A DNA stretch of 64,000 nucleotides from Cyanobacteria bacterium SBLK (lineage in GTDB: Bacteria; Cyanobacteriota; Cyanobacteriia; Cyanobacteriales; Spirulinaceae): assembly GCA_017746715.1 (NCBI GenBank), contig JAGHZQ010000047.1, positions 240,055-304,054 on the forward strand, in the 5' to 3' direction. Both the position numbers and the translations under genes were made by a program. Below are positions 36,237 to 45,717 of the stretch, one piece after another (the first letter of the stretch is position 1; each line of letters begins with the position of its first letter). A model generated the notes under the pieces. It saw only the letters and a program-made list of their open reading frames with translations, had not been told where the DNA came from and searched no databases.

Positions 36237-36563
36237 TTAACACAATAACAAACGAATTTTCGATTGAAAAACATCATCGAGACTTTCGACAATATTAAAC
36301 TCGCGATCGAGTTCAGTAATTTCTAACATATAACGAACGGGTTGTTTGAGGTTGAGCAAATAAAATCGGCATTGGTGGTGTTTGGCAGTTCGTCGGACGG
36401 CCATGAGTGCCGTGAGACCAAAATGGTCGATGGCATTAACCTGTACCAGATCGATCGCCCAGCAGGACTTTTCCGGTGCGGGTATCAAATTCACCACTTT
36501 TTGTTGGAGGAGAGATGCTCCTCGAATATCCAAATCTCGTTGCGGACGCAGTACGATATTCAT
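36237..36563 (-). CDS. STAS-domain protein lacking the phosphorylatable serine
   Basis: 108 residues from ATG 36563. The anti-sigma-factor-antagonist fold is clear (IVLRPQRDLDIRGASLLQQKV, then WAIDLVQVNAIDHFGLTALMAV). In SpoIIAA-type STAS proteins the D-S/T-S-G-L motif carries the phosphorylated Ser/Thr; here it reads D-H-F-G-L, so it may be constitutively unmodified or bind a different partner. It is divergent from the ABHD14-like hydrolase, the starts lying only a few bases apart. Confidence 0.7.
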   Translation of the reverse strand: MNIVLRPQRDLDIRGASLLQQKVVNLIPAPEKSCWAIDLVQVNAIDHFGLTALMAVRRTAKHHQCRFYLLNLKQPVRYMLEITELDREFNIVESLDDVFQSKIRLLLC

Positions 36564-36565
36564 AG

Positions 36566-37195
36566 ATGATTCCCAATGGGTTAAAAATGATGCCCCCCGC
36601 GATCTCATCGCACGCGCTAGACATCCGAGGCGCGTCGATTCATTATTTAGAAACTGGAGAGATAAGTTCTCCCGCTCTTTTATTTTTACACGGTGCCAGT
36701 TTTACCGCTCGCACTTGGCAAGAGATCGGAACTCTCGCCTACTTTGCCGATCGCGGATTGCGGGCGATCGCCGTGGACGTGCCGGGATACGGCAATTCTC
36801 AAAGCATTAACTTTCCAAGACGAGAATTTCTCTTAGAATTGCTCCAGGGCATCCAATGCGATCGCCCGGTTCTCGTTTCTCCCTCTATGAGTGGCGGTTA
36901 CAGTTTGCCCTTTATTGCCGAGTATGCCGAAAAATTGAGCGGATTTGTCGCCGTTGCCCCTGTCGGGATTAACCGCTATCAAGAGGCGATCGCGGGTTGT
37001 TCCCTCCCCGTTCTGGCAATTTGGGGCAGCAACGATCGCATCGTCCCGCCAAAATATGCCGATTTACTCGTCGAACTCTTTCCTCAAGGGCAAAAAGTCA
37101 TCTTGCCCAATGCCGGCCATGCTTGTTATATGAGAGCCACCCCAGAGTTTCACCAACATCTATTCGCTTTTCTCGAGGGTATTTTTGCAATTTGA
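36566..37195 (+). CDS. ABHD14-like alpha/beta hydrolase
   Basis: 209 residues from ATG 36566; ATGs at 36587 and 36590 are equally plausible and fit the family length better. Landmarks: FLHGASFTARTWQE, then AIAVDVPGYGNSQS, the nucleophile elbow V-L-V-S-P-S-M-S-G-G-Y-S, GSNDRIVP and NAGHACYM, giving Ser-Asp-His. The S-P-S-x-S-G-x-Y-S-L-P-F wording is that of the ABHD14/CIB family, whose human members have esterase or deacylase activity. The substrate is unknown. Confidence 0.8.
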   Translation: MIPNGLKMMPPAISSHALDIRGASIHYLETGEISSPALLFLHGASFTARTWQEIGTLAYFADRGLRAIAVDVPGYGNSQSINFPRREFLLELLQGIQCDRPVLVSPSMSGGYSLPFIAEYAEKLSGFVAVAPVGINRYQEAIAGCSLPVLAIWGSNDRIVPPKYADLLVELFPQGQKVILPNAGHACYMRATPEFHQHLFAFLEGIFAI

Positions 37196-37233
37196 ATTTT
37201 GAATTGATAATTTTGAATTTTGAATTGATTGGA

Positions 37234-39369
37234 TTATTCACTACTTAATGTAAAATAGAAAGTAGCACCGCGCTCGACTTCTCCTTCTGCCCAAATTTGC
37301 CCTCCATGTCGCTGAATAATTCGCTGAACGGTTGTTAAACCAATACCCGTTCCTTCAAATTCTGTAGAAGAGTGCAAGCGTTCAAAAGCACGAAATAATT
37401 TAGCTGCATGATCCATATTAAATCCCGCCCCATTATCGCGAATGTAATAGACCAAAGAATTAGCAATATGGGGATTTCCCGAGTCGTGTAAGAGCGATGT
37501 CGTTGCTCCTAATTCAATAATGGCAATGTCTCGCTTATTCGTATATTTCCACGCATTTCCCAAAAGATTTTCTAAAACAATTTGTAATAGCGGTTCATTG
37601 GCTCGAACGATGAGACTGGGACAAATCAGGAACTTGACTTGACGGTGAGGGGCATCGACCTTCAATGATTCCAGAACATTTGCCGACATTTGACTTAAAT
37701 TGACTTCTGTTAATTCCAGATCGCTTTTAGTAATTCGAGAAAGCTGCAATAAATCCTTGATTAAACGTTTCATTCTCTGACAGGATTTGTCAATTTGTTG
37801 AATGTAGTCTTGCCCTTCTTCATCCAATTTATCGCTATATTCTTCTAAGAGCATCTGGTTGAAAAATTCAACATGAGAGATCGGCGTTCTTAAATCGTGA
37901 GAAACAGTTCGAGAAAAGGCTTCTAATTCTTCATTCACATTTTGTAATTCTAAGGCTTTTTCTTGTAAGGATACATTTAATTTACGAATTCTCATTTCAG
38001 TTTTTTGGCGTTCGGTGATATCGCGACCCACATACACGTATTCTTGGCGATCGTCTACCGTCCGAATCAAACCAAAAGAAAAGGCGACAGAGATTTTTTC
38101 ACCAGTTTTTCGCAAGCACGAAATTTCCGTTCGAGGTTTAACGTTGATATCTTTAACTTGACTTAAATCGTCGCGATCGCACAAAAGTTTGGTAAAGGGC
38201 TGATGGAGTAATTCCGATTTGTTGTAACCAAATAATTCTTGCGTGGCGCGATTGACTTTCTTAATAATTCCGGCTTGGGTGGTGACAATCAGGGCATCAA
38301 CCATAGAATTCACAACGCGATCGATATAGTCATTCGCTTCTCTCAGCCTTCTCAACAAGAGTTCTGCTTCATTGGCAGATTGAACTAATTTTTGTTGAAA
38401 AATCATGCGATCGGTTGAATCATTTAAAAGTATTATTAAGTAAGGATTTTCGATTAGATCGCTTTTATAGCGGGTGATGTAAATGTCGAAATATAAAGGA
38501 GTATCTCGTTCGGACACTCTAGCAATTCCGGGAATTTCAAAACTATTTCGCTTGTCTCGAATGACGTTTAACAATGTTTCTTCACTCCCTGTCAGCTCGG
38601 GAAAACTCGTTCGTACGTCTTCTCCTTTGAAAATAATTATATCGCGTTCGGCATAACGCACGATCCCATCGGAATGTTCTTGAATAATTAAATGGCGATC
38701 GACAATGAGATAATCTTGATGGGTAATGGGAGAATCTGATGTATTTCTTTTAAAGTCGTGATTAGTATCGAATAAAACTTCACCGATTAATTGGTGCATT
38801 AAGCGAGTGCGTTCTAGGAGTTGTCCCAGATAGGTTTTGGTTTCCCGATCGAGAGGAATTGTTCGCGGTTGAATGAGCAATTCATTTAACTGTTTTTTAA
38901 TCTGAATTAAAGTTTGTCTGAGATGATGGCTGACGATATAAGGAAATTGTTGTAGGGCTGCGGTTCTAAAACCATTCGTCGTTTTTATTTTTGTTCTTAT
39001 TTCCGTTTTATTTTCAATTTGTTTTTCAATCGCCGATAAACGCAAGTTTATTTCTCGATCGCGAAATGGCAGCAGAAATAGATCGTCAACACCAACGTTG
39101 AGAAACTCTTGCAGGGTTTCATCCGTAATTTCTTCTGCTAAAAGAATAAAAAAAGCATGAAAAAATTCATGTTTGAGCGATCGGCACAGTTTGAGGCAAT
39201 CTTCTCTCGAGAAAGTCATGCTCACAAAAATCAAATTATAAGTAGGATGGGGAAAATCCTCTTCTAAGAGATTCCCATCGATAAAGAATAACTCGTAACC
39301 GCGCGATCGCAAAGCCTGCTCGAGGGGGGCAAGATTGACAGATTTATTGGCAACGATCAGCGTTTTCAT
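37234..39369 (-). CDS. Hybrid PAS-sensor histidine kinase with degenerate receiver
   Basis: 711 residues. A receiver-like N-terminal domain (about 1-115) lacks the phospho-Asp (the strand reads LIFVSMTF). Then a helical linker, a first PAS-like region (about 215-330), a PAS domain with ALIVTTQAGIIKKVNRATQELFGY (about 360-470), a dimerisation domain with H-D-L-R-T-P-I-S-H, and an ATPase domain with NAWKYTN, DNGAGF and GTGIGLTTVQRI. It belongs to the bacteriophytochrome-like kinase group (no GAF/PHY seen). Its partner regulator is not encoded nearby. Confidence 0.85.
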   Translation of the reverse strand: MKTLIVANKSVNLAPLEQALRSRGYELFFIDGNLLEEDFPHPTYNLIFVSMTFSREDCLKLCRSLKHEFFHAFFILLAEEITDETLQEFLNVGVDDLFLLPFRDREINLRLSAIEKQIENKTEIRTKIKTTNGFRTAALQQFPYIVSHHLRQTLIQIKKQLNELLIQPRTIPLDRETKTYLGQLLERTRLMHQLIGEVLFDTNHDFKRNTSDSPITHQDYLIVDRHLIIQEHSDGIVRYAERDIIIFKGEDVRTSFPELTGSEETLLNVIRDKRNSFEIPGIARVSERDTPLYFDIYITRYKSDLIENPYLIILLNDSTDRMIFQQKLVQSANEAELLLRRLREANDYIDRVVNSMVDALIVTTQAGIIKKVNRATQELFGYNKSELLHQPFTKLLCDRDDLSQVKDINVKPRTEISCLRKTGEKISVAFSFGLIRTVDDRQEYVYVGRDITERQKTEMRIRKLNVSLQEKALELQNVNEELEAFSRTVSHDLRTPISHVEFFNQMLLEEYSDKLDEEGQDYIQQIDKSCQRMKRLIKDLLQLSRITKSDLELTEVNLSQMSANVLESLKVDAPHRQVKFLICPSLIVRANEPLLQIVLENLLGNAWKYTNKRDIAIIELGATTSLLHDSGNPHIANSLVYYIRDNGAGFNMDHAAKLFRAFERLHSSTEFEGTGIGLTTVQRIIQRHGGQIWAEGEVERGATFYFTLSSE

Positions 39370-39556
39370 GATTTCTACTCCACAATCATCAATTCTGTCT
39401 CGGCTGCAAAAGCGCTCTACCCTGATATTATGCCTCTATCCATCATACGAAACTCGCGAAAAAATCCCAAGATGGTATTATCCCGGAGATTGGTGCTTGA
39501 ATAGTTCAAATTCACTATTTTGGTTTGAAGGCAAAAAAAATTAATCGATTAAATTT

Positions 39557-41350
39557 TTAAGGCAGCAAAGAAAATTCATCAAATTTAATAACATCTGAAT
39601 TGGGCTGAGTGGTATCAAAACGATAACTGCTTATCGTGCCGCGTTCCGTGTCTAAAATACTAAAAACGGAAATATCATTACTGGAAATATAAGGCAAACT
39701 GCGATTGTTTTCATCTTTTAAAGGGGCAATCGCGGGAAGAATTGGCTCTAAGCCGTTGGGATCTCCTTCTGCAACGTAATTCTCTTGAAATCCTTGAGGA
39801 ATGGGGCGTTTTTTCTCTCCTAAAAATGCGCCATAGGTATTGCCAACATTAGAAGATTCGAGAAAATTAACGCCTTGTTTATTTTGAAAGCGATTCCAAA
39901 GATGAGAATGACCGTAATAAACAAGTTGTACGCCAGCTTCATTAAATAAAGGCTCTAAATAACGCTGGATATAGTCATCATCTAATGGGTATTCATAGCG
40001 CACGGAGCGAATTGTTCCATCGGGTGACGAGACAATCATTTGACGGGGATTGGTATAAGGAGGAACGATATTATCTCCTAGAGTATGAGGAGGATGATGG
40101 AACATGACGATTTTGTATTTCGCGTTCAGAAATTCGTTTTTTTTCAGTTCTTTCACCAACCATTGATATTGTTGGCTATCTGGAGTAATGGGTTCAAAAA
40201 TAAGCTGTCCGTAGCCCCATCGCTCCGGATTGTTTAAATCTTGCGATCGCTCTCGATAACGACTTACAGCCCAATCTTCTAAGGTGGGCGATCGCCAAAT
40301 ATTGGTCACGTATAAAACAATCAAATGAATATCGCCAAAGGTAACGGCATAATATTTTTCACCTCCGGAATCGCTTTGGGGTAAAGTAAAGATTTCCTCA
40401 TAAGTATCGGTATTAAAAGAATTTGTTTTAACCCATGCTTGTTTCACTTGAGGATCGTTTCCGGGATTAATCGTTGCTTGGGATTTTTGATAATTTTCCT
40501 CGGCTTGGTTTTGGGGATAGGCATCGCCATATTGAAAATTTAAACCCGTCTCTAAAGAAAAACGTCCCATCACTTCATGATTGCCGATGGCGGGAAATAA
40601 AGGGGCATGTTGAATTAATTGTCCGCCCTTATAGACCGTTTCAACATCATTTTTTTTGAGGGTATAACGAGCGCGACCTTGAAGCGCGGGAAAAAAAGCA
40701 TTGCCCGCATTACTATCAAACCATTCTGAAGCGCGATCGGGAATATTAATCAAATCTCCTGCTAAAAATACCGCATCGACCTTGCCAATGGTTTCCTCAA
40801 CTTTTTGTAAATTTGCTGTTGTCATGGGCATGAGTTGATGATCGGAAGTCAGTAAAATCTTCAGAGGTTTCCCCGCAGAAGGAGTTGGGGCAAGAGAAAA
40901 AATATCGCTGCCGATTTCTTCTCCCGTCTCCTTTGTGGAGACAACGCGATAGGGAAGGCGGCGATCGCGTTGTAATCCCGTTATCTCTGCTTCGTGCCGC
41001 CAAACATCTCGATAGACGACCCAATCGGGTGGGGGCGTAATGCGAGAATCTTTATCTTCTCGCACTCTCGTGAGTTTTGTGGTTCGCGCCGATACTTCAT
41101 TTTCTAGGCGATCGCCATAAACGACGCGATGATCGCTCCCTCGAAACTCGGTAAACCAAACCACCCGTACCGAATTGGGCGAAGGCAATTGCAAAAACGG
41201 ATCGCTTAATAATTGAGACGAAACCATGAGCGTTGTGGTTTTGAACGGTTGTGGAGTCCCGATAAAAACTGCTAACAAAAAAGCCGCAACAAAAGGAAAT
41301 AACACGATCGCGAGAGCGCCGAGCCAGCGTGAAAAATATCTCGATTGCAT
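39557..41350 (-). CDS. Membrane-anchored metallophosphoesterase (purple acid phosphatase-like)
   Basis: 597 residues. An N-terminal membrane helix precedes a fibronectin-type beta domain (SVRVVWFTEFRGSDHRVVYGD) and the metallophosphoesterase core: TSDHQ, VFLAGDLINIPD, FPAIGNHEVMG, FHHPPHT and YYGHSHLWNR, giving the full set of metal ligands. It is likely an extracytoplasmic phosphodiesterase or phosphomonoesterase, perhaps for phosphorus salvage. The YYGHSHL motif and long inserts are common in cyanobacterial versions. Confidence 0.8.
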   Translation of the reverse strand: MQSRYFSRWLGALAIVLFPFVAAFLLAVFIGTPQPFKTTTLMVSSQLLSDPFLQLPSPNSVRVVWFTEFRGSDHRVVYGDRLENEVSARTTKLTRVREDKDSRITPPPDWVVYRDVWRHEAEITGLQRDRRLPYRVVSTKETGEEIGSDIFSLAPTPSAGKPLKILLTSDHQLMPMTTANLQKVEETIGKVDAVFLAGDLINIPDRASEWFDSNAGNAFFPALQGRARYTLKKNDVETVYKGGQLIQHAPLFPAIGNHEVMGRFSLETGLNFQYGDAYPQNQAEENYQKSQATINPGNDPQVKQAWVKTNSFNTDTYEEIFTLPQSDSGGEKYYAVTFGDIHLIVLYVTNIWRSPTLEDWAVSRYRERSQDLNNPERWGYGQLIFEPITPDSQQYQWLVKELKKNEFLNAKYKIVMFHHPPHTLGDNIVPPYTNPRQMIVSSPDGTIRSVRYEYPLDDDYIQRYLEPLFNEAGVQLVYYGHSHLWNRFQNKQGVNFLESSNVGNTYGAFLGEKKRPIPQGFQENYVAEGDPNGLEPILPAIAPLKDENNRSLPYISSNDISVFSILDTERGTISSYRFDTTQPNSDVIKFDEFSLLP

Positions 41351-41438
41351 TCTCTTTTATTGCCTCTTATCGTTTGCAATTCTCCGAACCTAAGTATTTC
41401 CTCGGAATTAGAGCGCGAAATGCGATCCTTTGAGGGGG

Positions 41439-42584
41439 TTAATTTGCATCTCGCACGCGAGTGACGATCCAATCAAACGTGTTGAGAACGGGACGCAATG
41501 CCTCTTCATTGGGCAAGGTTGATAGTTGAATATTGGGCAGGCGCTTTTCACCGGGATCTGTAGGTAGGGCCAGTCCAATCGAACTCAAGCGATTTCGCAG
41601 TTCGTGCCACTCATCTTCTCGATTGAATGGAGATAAAGCAGCATAGGCATCGGAGGCAATTTGAATGCTACCATCAATTCCGACAAAAAATAATTCTGTC
41701 AAACCATTTTCAGCTGCAAATCTCGCTCCAAATCCACCATAAGTATCCCCCGTTGCCCACTGCAACTGGAGATGGGGAAGGCGATCGCTCCAATCGTAAA
41801 TTTCTCGCACCAAACCCGCTTCGTCTTCCCCAAAGCGCGCGCGATATTCTGCGAAGAAGGAATGTTCGTCCCACCGCCGCCGTTCCCGAGTCGTACTGGA
41901 TTTTTTCTGACGCGCTTCGACGGTTTGCCCGATGGAACGGGAAACCAGGGTTTTCATGCCATTTTCCGGACTGATGTATTGCTTGATTTCTACCGCCAAG
42001 ACTTCCGCCGGATCCATTTGCTTGTTGAGGAACTCGACTACGCGCTGAACTTCTGGGGGGATGCGATCGGCAACGAAGATGAGACGAATTTTACCGGCTT
42101 GCAGATTGGTTTTCACCCTCTGCCAAAATTCCCGCTCGTCAGCCCCCGCCCCGAGAAAATCCTCAAAGACTCGTTCGGGATCGCGGTTTTGATGGCGACA
42201 GTTAATTTCAAATTGCTCTAAAATCGATTCTACCGGCCAGTAAACCGAGGCATTGGCAGCATAGTTAAGCATTTGCCCGATAGTTTCCTTGCGCAGGTCG
42301 TACTCGTCATCGGGTTGTACTTCCACGAGGGAAGGAATACCTTGGCGATCGAGAAAAAGATGATTGAGAGACCATCGTTCGATGCGAGCGTCTTCTGTCG
42401 GAACGCTGCCGGTACGCTTGACGATCAGCCAATCTTGACCGGCGCGATCGTCTGGGCGCTCGAGTCCCAACAGATTGGGATATTTATCCAGCAAATCTTG
42501 CAATAAGGTTTCCGAATCGTAAGGCCGCTCATTCATCGCCACCAAGCGATCGTTTCCTTGAATGAGATAAATACCTCCGCTCAC
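41439..42584 (-). CDS. PD-(D/E)xK-nuclease-like protein, unknown
   Basis: 381 residues from GTG 42584, chosen because GGGGAAA precedes it and the conserved stretch IYLIQGNDRLVAMNERPYDSETLLQDLL begins there. The N-terminal half contains RIERWSLNHLFLDRQGIPSLVEVQPDDEYDLRKETIGQMLNYAANA (in part), with an E-V-Q where nucleases have E-x-K, so activity is doubtful. The C-terminal half is unrecognised. It may be a defence- or repair-related protein; nothing beside it supports this. Confidence 0.45.
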   Translation of the reverse strand: MSGGIYLIQGNDRLVAMNERPYDSETLLQDLLDKYPNLLGLERPDDRAGQDWLIVKRTGSVPTEDARIERWSLNHLFLDRQGIPSLVEVQPDDEYDLRKETIGQMLNYAANASVYWPVESILEQFEINCRHQNRDPERVFEDFLGAGADEREFWQRVKTNLQAGKIRLIFVADRIPPEVQRVVEFLNKQMDPAEVLAVEIKQYISPENGMKTLVSRSIGQTVEARQKKSSTTRERRRWDEHSFFAEYRARFGEDEAGLVREIYDWSDRLPHLQLQWATGDTYGGFGARFAAENGLTELFFVGIDGSIQIASDAYAALSPFNREDEWHELRNRLSSIGLALPTDPGEKRLPNIQLSTLPNEEALRPVLNTFDWIVTRVRDAN

Positions 42585-42772
42585 AGCAATTTCCCCTTTT
42601 TTCAATGAACAACGATCAATTATCAATGAGGTAACAGGCAACAGGCAATAGGCCACTAGAAATCAAGAGCAAGCAATGGTAGAAAAGCAACGCAATCCAT
42701 TTCCTACTTGCTACTGTACTTCGACGCGAATCCTCAGTCGAATGCCCGGCAGTTCCTAAGTTTGAGTGTTAC

Positions 42773-43615
42773 TCATAGAACCTTACCGCTAAAAACTTTT
42801 TCGGCGGGTCCGCTCATGTAAACGCGTCCGGTTTCCTCGTCCCAGTGAATATCCAAACAGCCTCCGGGGAGTTCGACCGTTGTTTTGCGATCGCACTTCC
42901 TATTTAATACTCCGGCCACAACTGTCGCACAGGCTCCCGTTCCGCAAGCGAGGGTTGCCCCCGCACCTCGTTCCCAAACCCGCATTTTTATGTAATTATT
43001 CTTAATAATTTCAATAAATTCTGTATTGGTTCGTTGGGGAAAGGCAGAATGATGCTCGAATTGAGGCCCGATATCGGCAAGGGATATTGCGTCGGCATTG
43101 GGGACAAAGGTAATGCAATGGGGATTGCCCATGCTAACGCAGGTCACTCGCCAAGTTCGCCCGGCAACTTCAAGGGGTCGGTCGATAACTTGGCGATCGC
43201 CCTCAGTTAAGGTAGTGGGAATCTCTCCTGCTAACAGTTGCGGCAATCCCATATCAACTTTCACCCGTCCTCCCGCTTCGATTTGCGGCAACATCGTCCC
43301 GGCGAGGGTGTGAATGCGATAGGCACGTCCGGGAGTTTCTCTCCCCTCCAATTCTCCGAGAAAGCGTGCCAAACAGCGAATGCCATTGCCGCACATCTCC
43401 GGTTCCGAGCCATCCGAGTTAAAAATTCGCATGGTGTAATCGGTATCGTTCTCGCTGGGGAGGGCAAAAATTACCCCATCCCCGCCAATCCCAAAATTGC
43501 GATCGCATAGGGCAATGGCGCGATCGGGAGAGATAAGGGGTTCGGAAGCGTGACGATTATCAATTAAGATAAAATCGTTGCCCAATCCGTGATACTTGGT
43601 AAACTCAATGGTCAT
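42773..43615 (-). CDS. dapF: Diaminopimelate epimerase
   Basis: 280 residues from ATG 43615 (the in-frame extension to 43687 is not conserved). The two catalytic cysteines are visible: MCGNGIRC and [11 protein letters not shown]. The fold begins with [15 protein letters not shown]. It interconverts LL- and meso-diaminopimelate for lysine and peptidoglycan. It is divergent from hfq, an arrangement I recall in many cyanobacteria. Confidence 0.95.
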   Translation of the reverse strand: MTIEFTKYHGLGNDFILIDNRHASEPLISPDRAIALCDRNFGIGGDGVIFALPSENDTDYTMRIFNSDGSEPEMCGNGIRCLARFLGELEGRETPGRAYRIHTLAGTMLPQIEAGGRVKVDMGLPQLLAGEIPTTLTEGDRQVIDRPLEVAGRTWRVTCVSMGNPHCITFVPNADAISLADIGPQFEHHSAFPQRTNTEFIEIIKNNYIKMRVWERGAGATLACGTGACATVVAGVLNRKCDRKTTVELPGGCLDIHWDEETGRVYMSGPAEKVFSGKVL

Positions 43616-43721
43616 GGAGATTGTTCGGTAATTTGCTGAGGTAGATATGGAAGAACGGGCATGTCCGCAGTATTGTTCGAGAGCCATTCCTCCCGATCTC
43701 CACCCGTGTTACTTATAAATT

Positions 43722-43934
43722 ATGACTGAATTTGATACCGGATCCCCCAGCGTTCGTCAGATTCAAGGCCTCGTTCGGGACAAACAAAATGTTGAATTCA
43801 AATTGGTCACTGGAGATGTCCTGACTGGAAAAGTATTCTGGCAAGACGCTTATTGTATCTGTATTGAAACCGAAGCGGGACAAACGGTTCTTTGGCGAGG
43901 TGCGATCGCCTACCATCGACTCGTAGAAGGATGA
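43722..43934 (+). CDS. hfq: RNA chaperone Hfq, cyanobacterial short form
   Basis: 70 residues. Sm1 (LVRDKQNVEFKLVTGDVLTGKVFWQDAYCICIE in part) and Sm2 (VLWRGAIAYHRLV) are present. The KH of canonical Hfq is replaced by YHR, as in cyanobacteria, which bind RNA poorly and partner with the type IV pilus (established for Synechocystis). The ATG is followed at once by the conserved TEFDTGSPSVRQIQ. Confidence 0.9.
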   Translation: MTEFDTGSPSVRQIQGLVRDKQNVEFKLVTGDVLTGKVFWQDAYCICIETEAGQTVLWRGAIAYHRLVEG

Positions 43935-43965
43935 AGGACAAAAGCGGCAAAATGAAGAGAATTTC

Positions 43966-44057
43966 CCATCTCCCCCCGCTCTCCCATCTCCCCCCACTCT
44001 CCCATCTCCCCCCACTCTCCCATCTCCCCCCACTTCCCCATCTCCCCCCCCGCTTCC
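43966..44057. repeat. Tandem 18-bp C-rich repeat
   Basis: About five copies of CCCATCTCCCCCCACTCT between hfq and the M23 peptidase gene. Related C-rich strings occur at 26985-27015, and as the complement at 48269-48310 and 57665-57690. It is low-complexity DNA, not CRISPR: there are no spacers. Confidence 0.8.
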
Positions 44058-44066
44058 CCAAAACCC

Positions 44067-44930
44067 ATGACCCAAAACCCCGCTTTCACTCTCGGTTCTC
44101 TCCTGTCTGGCATAGCTGCCGGAATTCTGGCTTTTGCCGAACCCGTTTTGTCTCTAGACGTGCGGGTCAATCCCAGCAATCCTCAATTGGGGGATACGAT
44201 TTCGGTGTTTGTCGAAGTCGATAACCCGAGCGATCGCCCTCGCGTGACGATGGGGAATCAAAGCTTTCCGACATTTCCCTTGGGAGACAACCTCTATCGC
44301 GCTTTTATCCCGACTACCCCTCTCGAACGACCCAGAACCTTAAACGTTCGAGTATCGGGGGATGGCGAAACACAAAATTTGGCTTTGGGATTGCGCGGTC
44401 GTTCCTTTAGCACTCAACGCATTACCGTGCGAGGCGGAGGCAGCGGGGCAACCCAACTCGAACTCGATCGCGTGGCAGCGTTTAAACAGTTAGTCACCTC
44501 GGAGAAATTCTGGAACGGGGCGCTACTGCGACCCACTTCCGGCCGCGTTTCCACAGTTTTTGGCGTTCGTCGCTATTACAATGGCGTTTTTGCCGAAAAT
44601 TACTACCATCGTGGCGTTGACTATGCTGCCGGAACCGGAACCCCCGTCGTTGCCCCTGCCGCCGGACGAATTGCTCTCGTCGGACGGGAATCTCAAGGAT
44701 TTCGCGTTCACGGCAACACCGTTGGGATCGACCACGGACAGGGAGTATTAAGCATTATGCTACATTTGCATCGTATCGATGTGCGAGAAGGAGAAATGGT
44801 AAGAGCCGGTCAGCGTATCGGTACCGTAGGCTCTACGGGATCTTCTACCGGGCCGCACTTGCATTGGGGCCTCTACGTCAATGGCGTGGCGATCGACCCC
44901 GTGCCTTGGCGATACGAAGGCTTGGATTGA
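44067..44930 (+). CDS. M23-family (LytM) metallopeptidase
   Basis: 287 residues. A signal peptide or membrane anchor (MTQNPAFTLGSLLSGIAAGI) leads to a beta domain and a C-terminal M23 domain: HRGVDYAAGTGTPV, the HLH motif (LHLHRIDV) and GPHLHWGLYV, providing the zinc ligands. It probably cuts peptidoglycan cross-links at the wall or septum. It follows hfq on the same strand across the C-rich tandem repeat. Confidence 0.85.
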   Translation: MTQNPAFTLGSLLSGIAAGILAFAEPVLSLDVRVNPSNPQLGDTISVFVEVDNPSDRPRVTMGNQSFPTFPLGDNLYRAFIPTTPLERPRTLNVRVSGDGETQNLALGLRGRSFSTQRITVRGGGSGATQLELDRVAAFKQLVTSEKFWNGALLRPTSGRVSTVFGVRRYYNGVFAENYYHRGVDYAAGTGTPVVAPAAGRIALVGRESQGFRVHGNTVGIDHGQGVLSIMLHLHRIDVREGEMVRAGQRIGTVGSTGSSTGPHLHWGLYVNGVAIDPVPWRYEGLD

Positions 44931-45019
44931 TCCCCTCATGATTCAACCCATCAAACTATTAAGCTAAGTTGGCGCGATCGCGGGAATCCTCCTTTTGCAA
45001 TTAAGATAGAGATGATTTT

Positions 45020-45589
45020 ATGGAAAACCAAACGAAAGGGTCTGACCTGATGAGTATAGAAAAAATCGTAGAACAAGCGCTCAAAGATGGTTATTTAACG
45101 CCAACAATGGAAGCAGAAGTCGGTCGGATCTGCGATACGGCTTCCGAATTATCGATTGAGGAATACATGGCACTCGATCGCCTTATGGGATCTCTGCTCA
45201 CGGGAGAAGTTGTCGCGGTGCCCCGCAAGCAGTTCATCAATGTCATGGAAGAACTGGTTTTGAGCGATACCATCACCCGCGTTGCCGAAATTGAAGCCAG
45301 CAGCGATACGTCTTTGGATGTGGGAGATATTGCAGCTTACGCCCTCAACCGCTTGCCACCTCTCTATGCTACTACGGAGGAAGGAGCCAGCTTTCAGCGC
45401 AAAAAAGCTAAGGAAGAGTTACAAGATTTAATTGGCGACAAAATTAAAGAGGCCATCTCCCGCTATTTGGAAAAACCCGAATACGGCAAGGATCGCCAAG
45501 AACTCAAAGCGTCTTCCGGCGGCGATGGGGTTCTCAAACAGGTTAGCAGTCTCTTAGAATCCTACGCGCCCAACTACGAAAAAAAATAA
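45020..45589 (+). CDS. Late competence ComFB-like protein
   Basis: 189 residues. The middle has the ComFB block: QFINVMEELVLSDTITRV, then DVGDIAAYALNRLPPLYATTEEGA, as in cyanobacterial ComFB/CdgR, which bind cyclic dinucleotides and link pili and competence. The N-terminal helical region and a charged tail surround it. The stop codon lies in a short AT-rich tandem repeat. Start ATG 45020; MSIEKIV at 45050 is an alternative. Confidence 0.75.
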   Translation: MENQTKGSDLMSIEKIVEQALKDGYLTPTMEAEVGRICDTASELSIEEYMALDRLMGSLLTGEVVAVPRKQFINVMEELVLSDTITRVAEIEASSDTSLDVGDIAAYALNRLPPLYATTEEGASFQRKKAKEELQDLIGDKIKEAISRYLEKPEYGKDRQELKASSGGDGVLKQVSSLLESYAPNYEKK

Positions 45590-45632
45590 ACCTAGAAAAA
45601 TAAACCTGGAAAAATAAACCTAGAAAAATAAG
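45582..45632. repeat. 14-bp tandem repeat AAAAATAAACCTAG
   Basis: About three and a half copies, one of which supplies the TAA stop (45587-45589) of the ComFB-like gene. Confidence 0.75.
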
Positions 45633-45717
45633 CTGTATTTTTTCGAGGGCAGGAACTTTCCGGAAGGACAAGGGTCTCAAAAGAAGGAAGGATGAAGAGC
45701 GTTCCTTTGAGAAACCC

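Noticed and set aside
43966..44057. CRISPR-like array
   Set aside because: The units are contiguous C-rich tandem repeats with no unique spacers.
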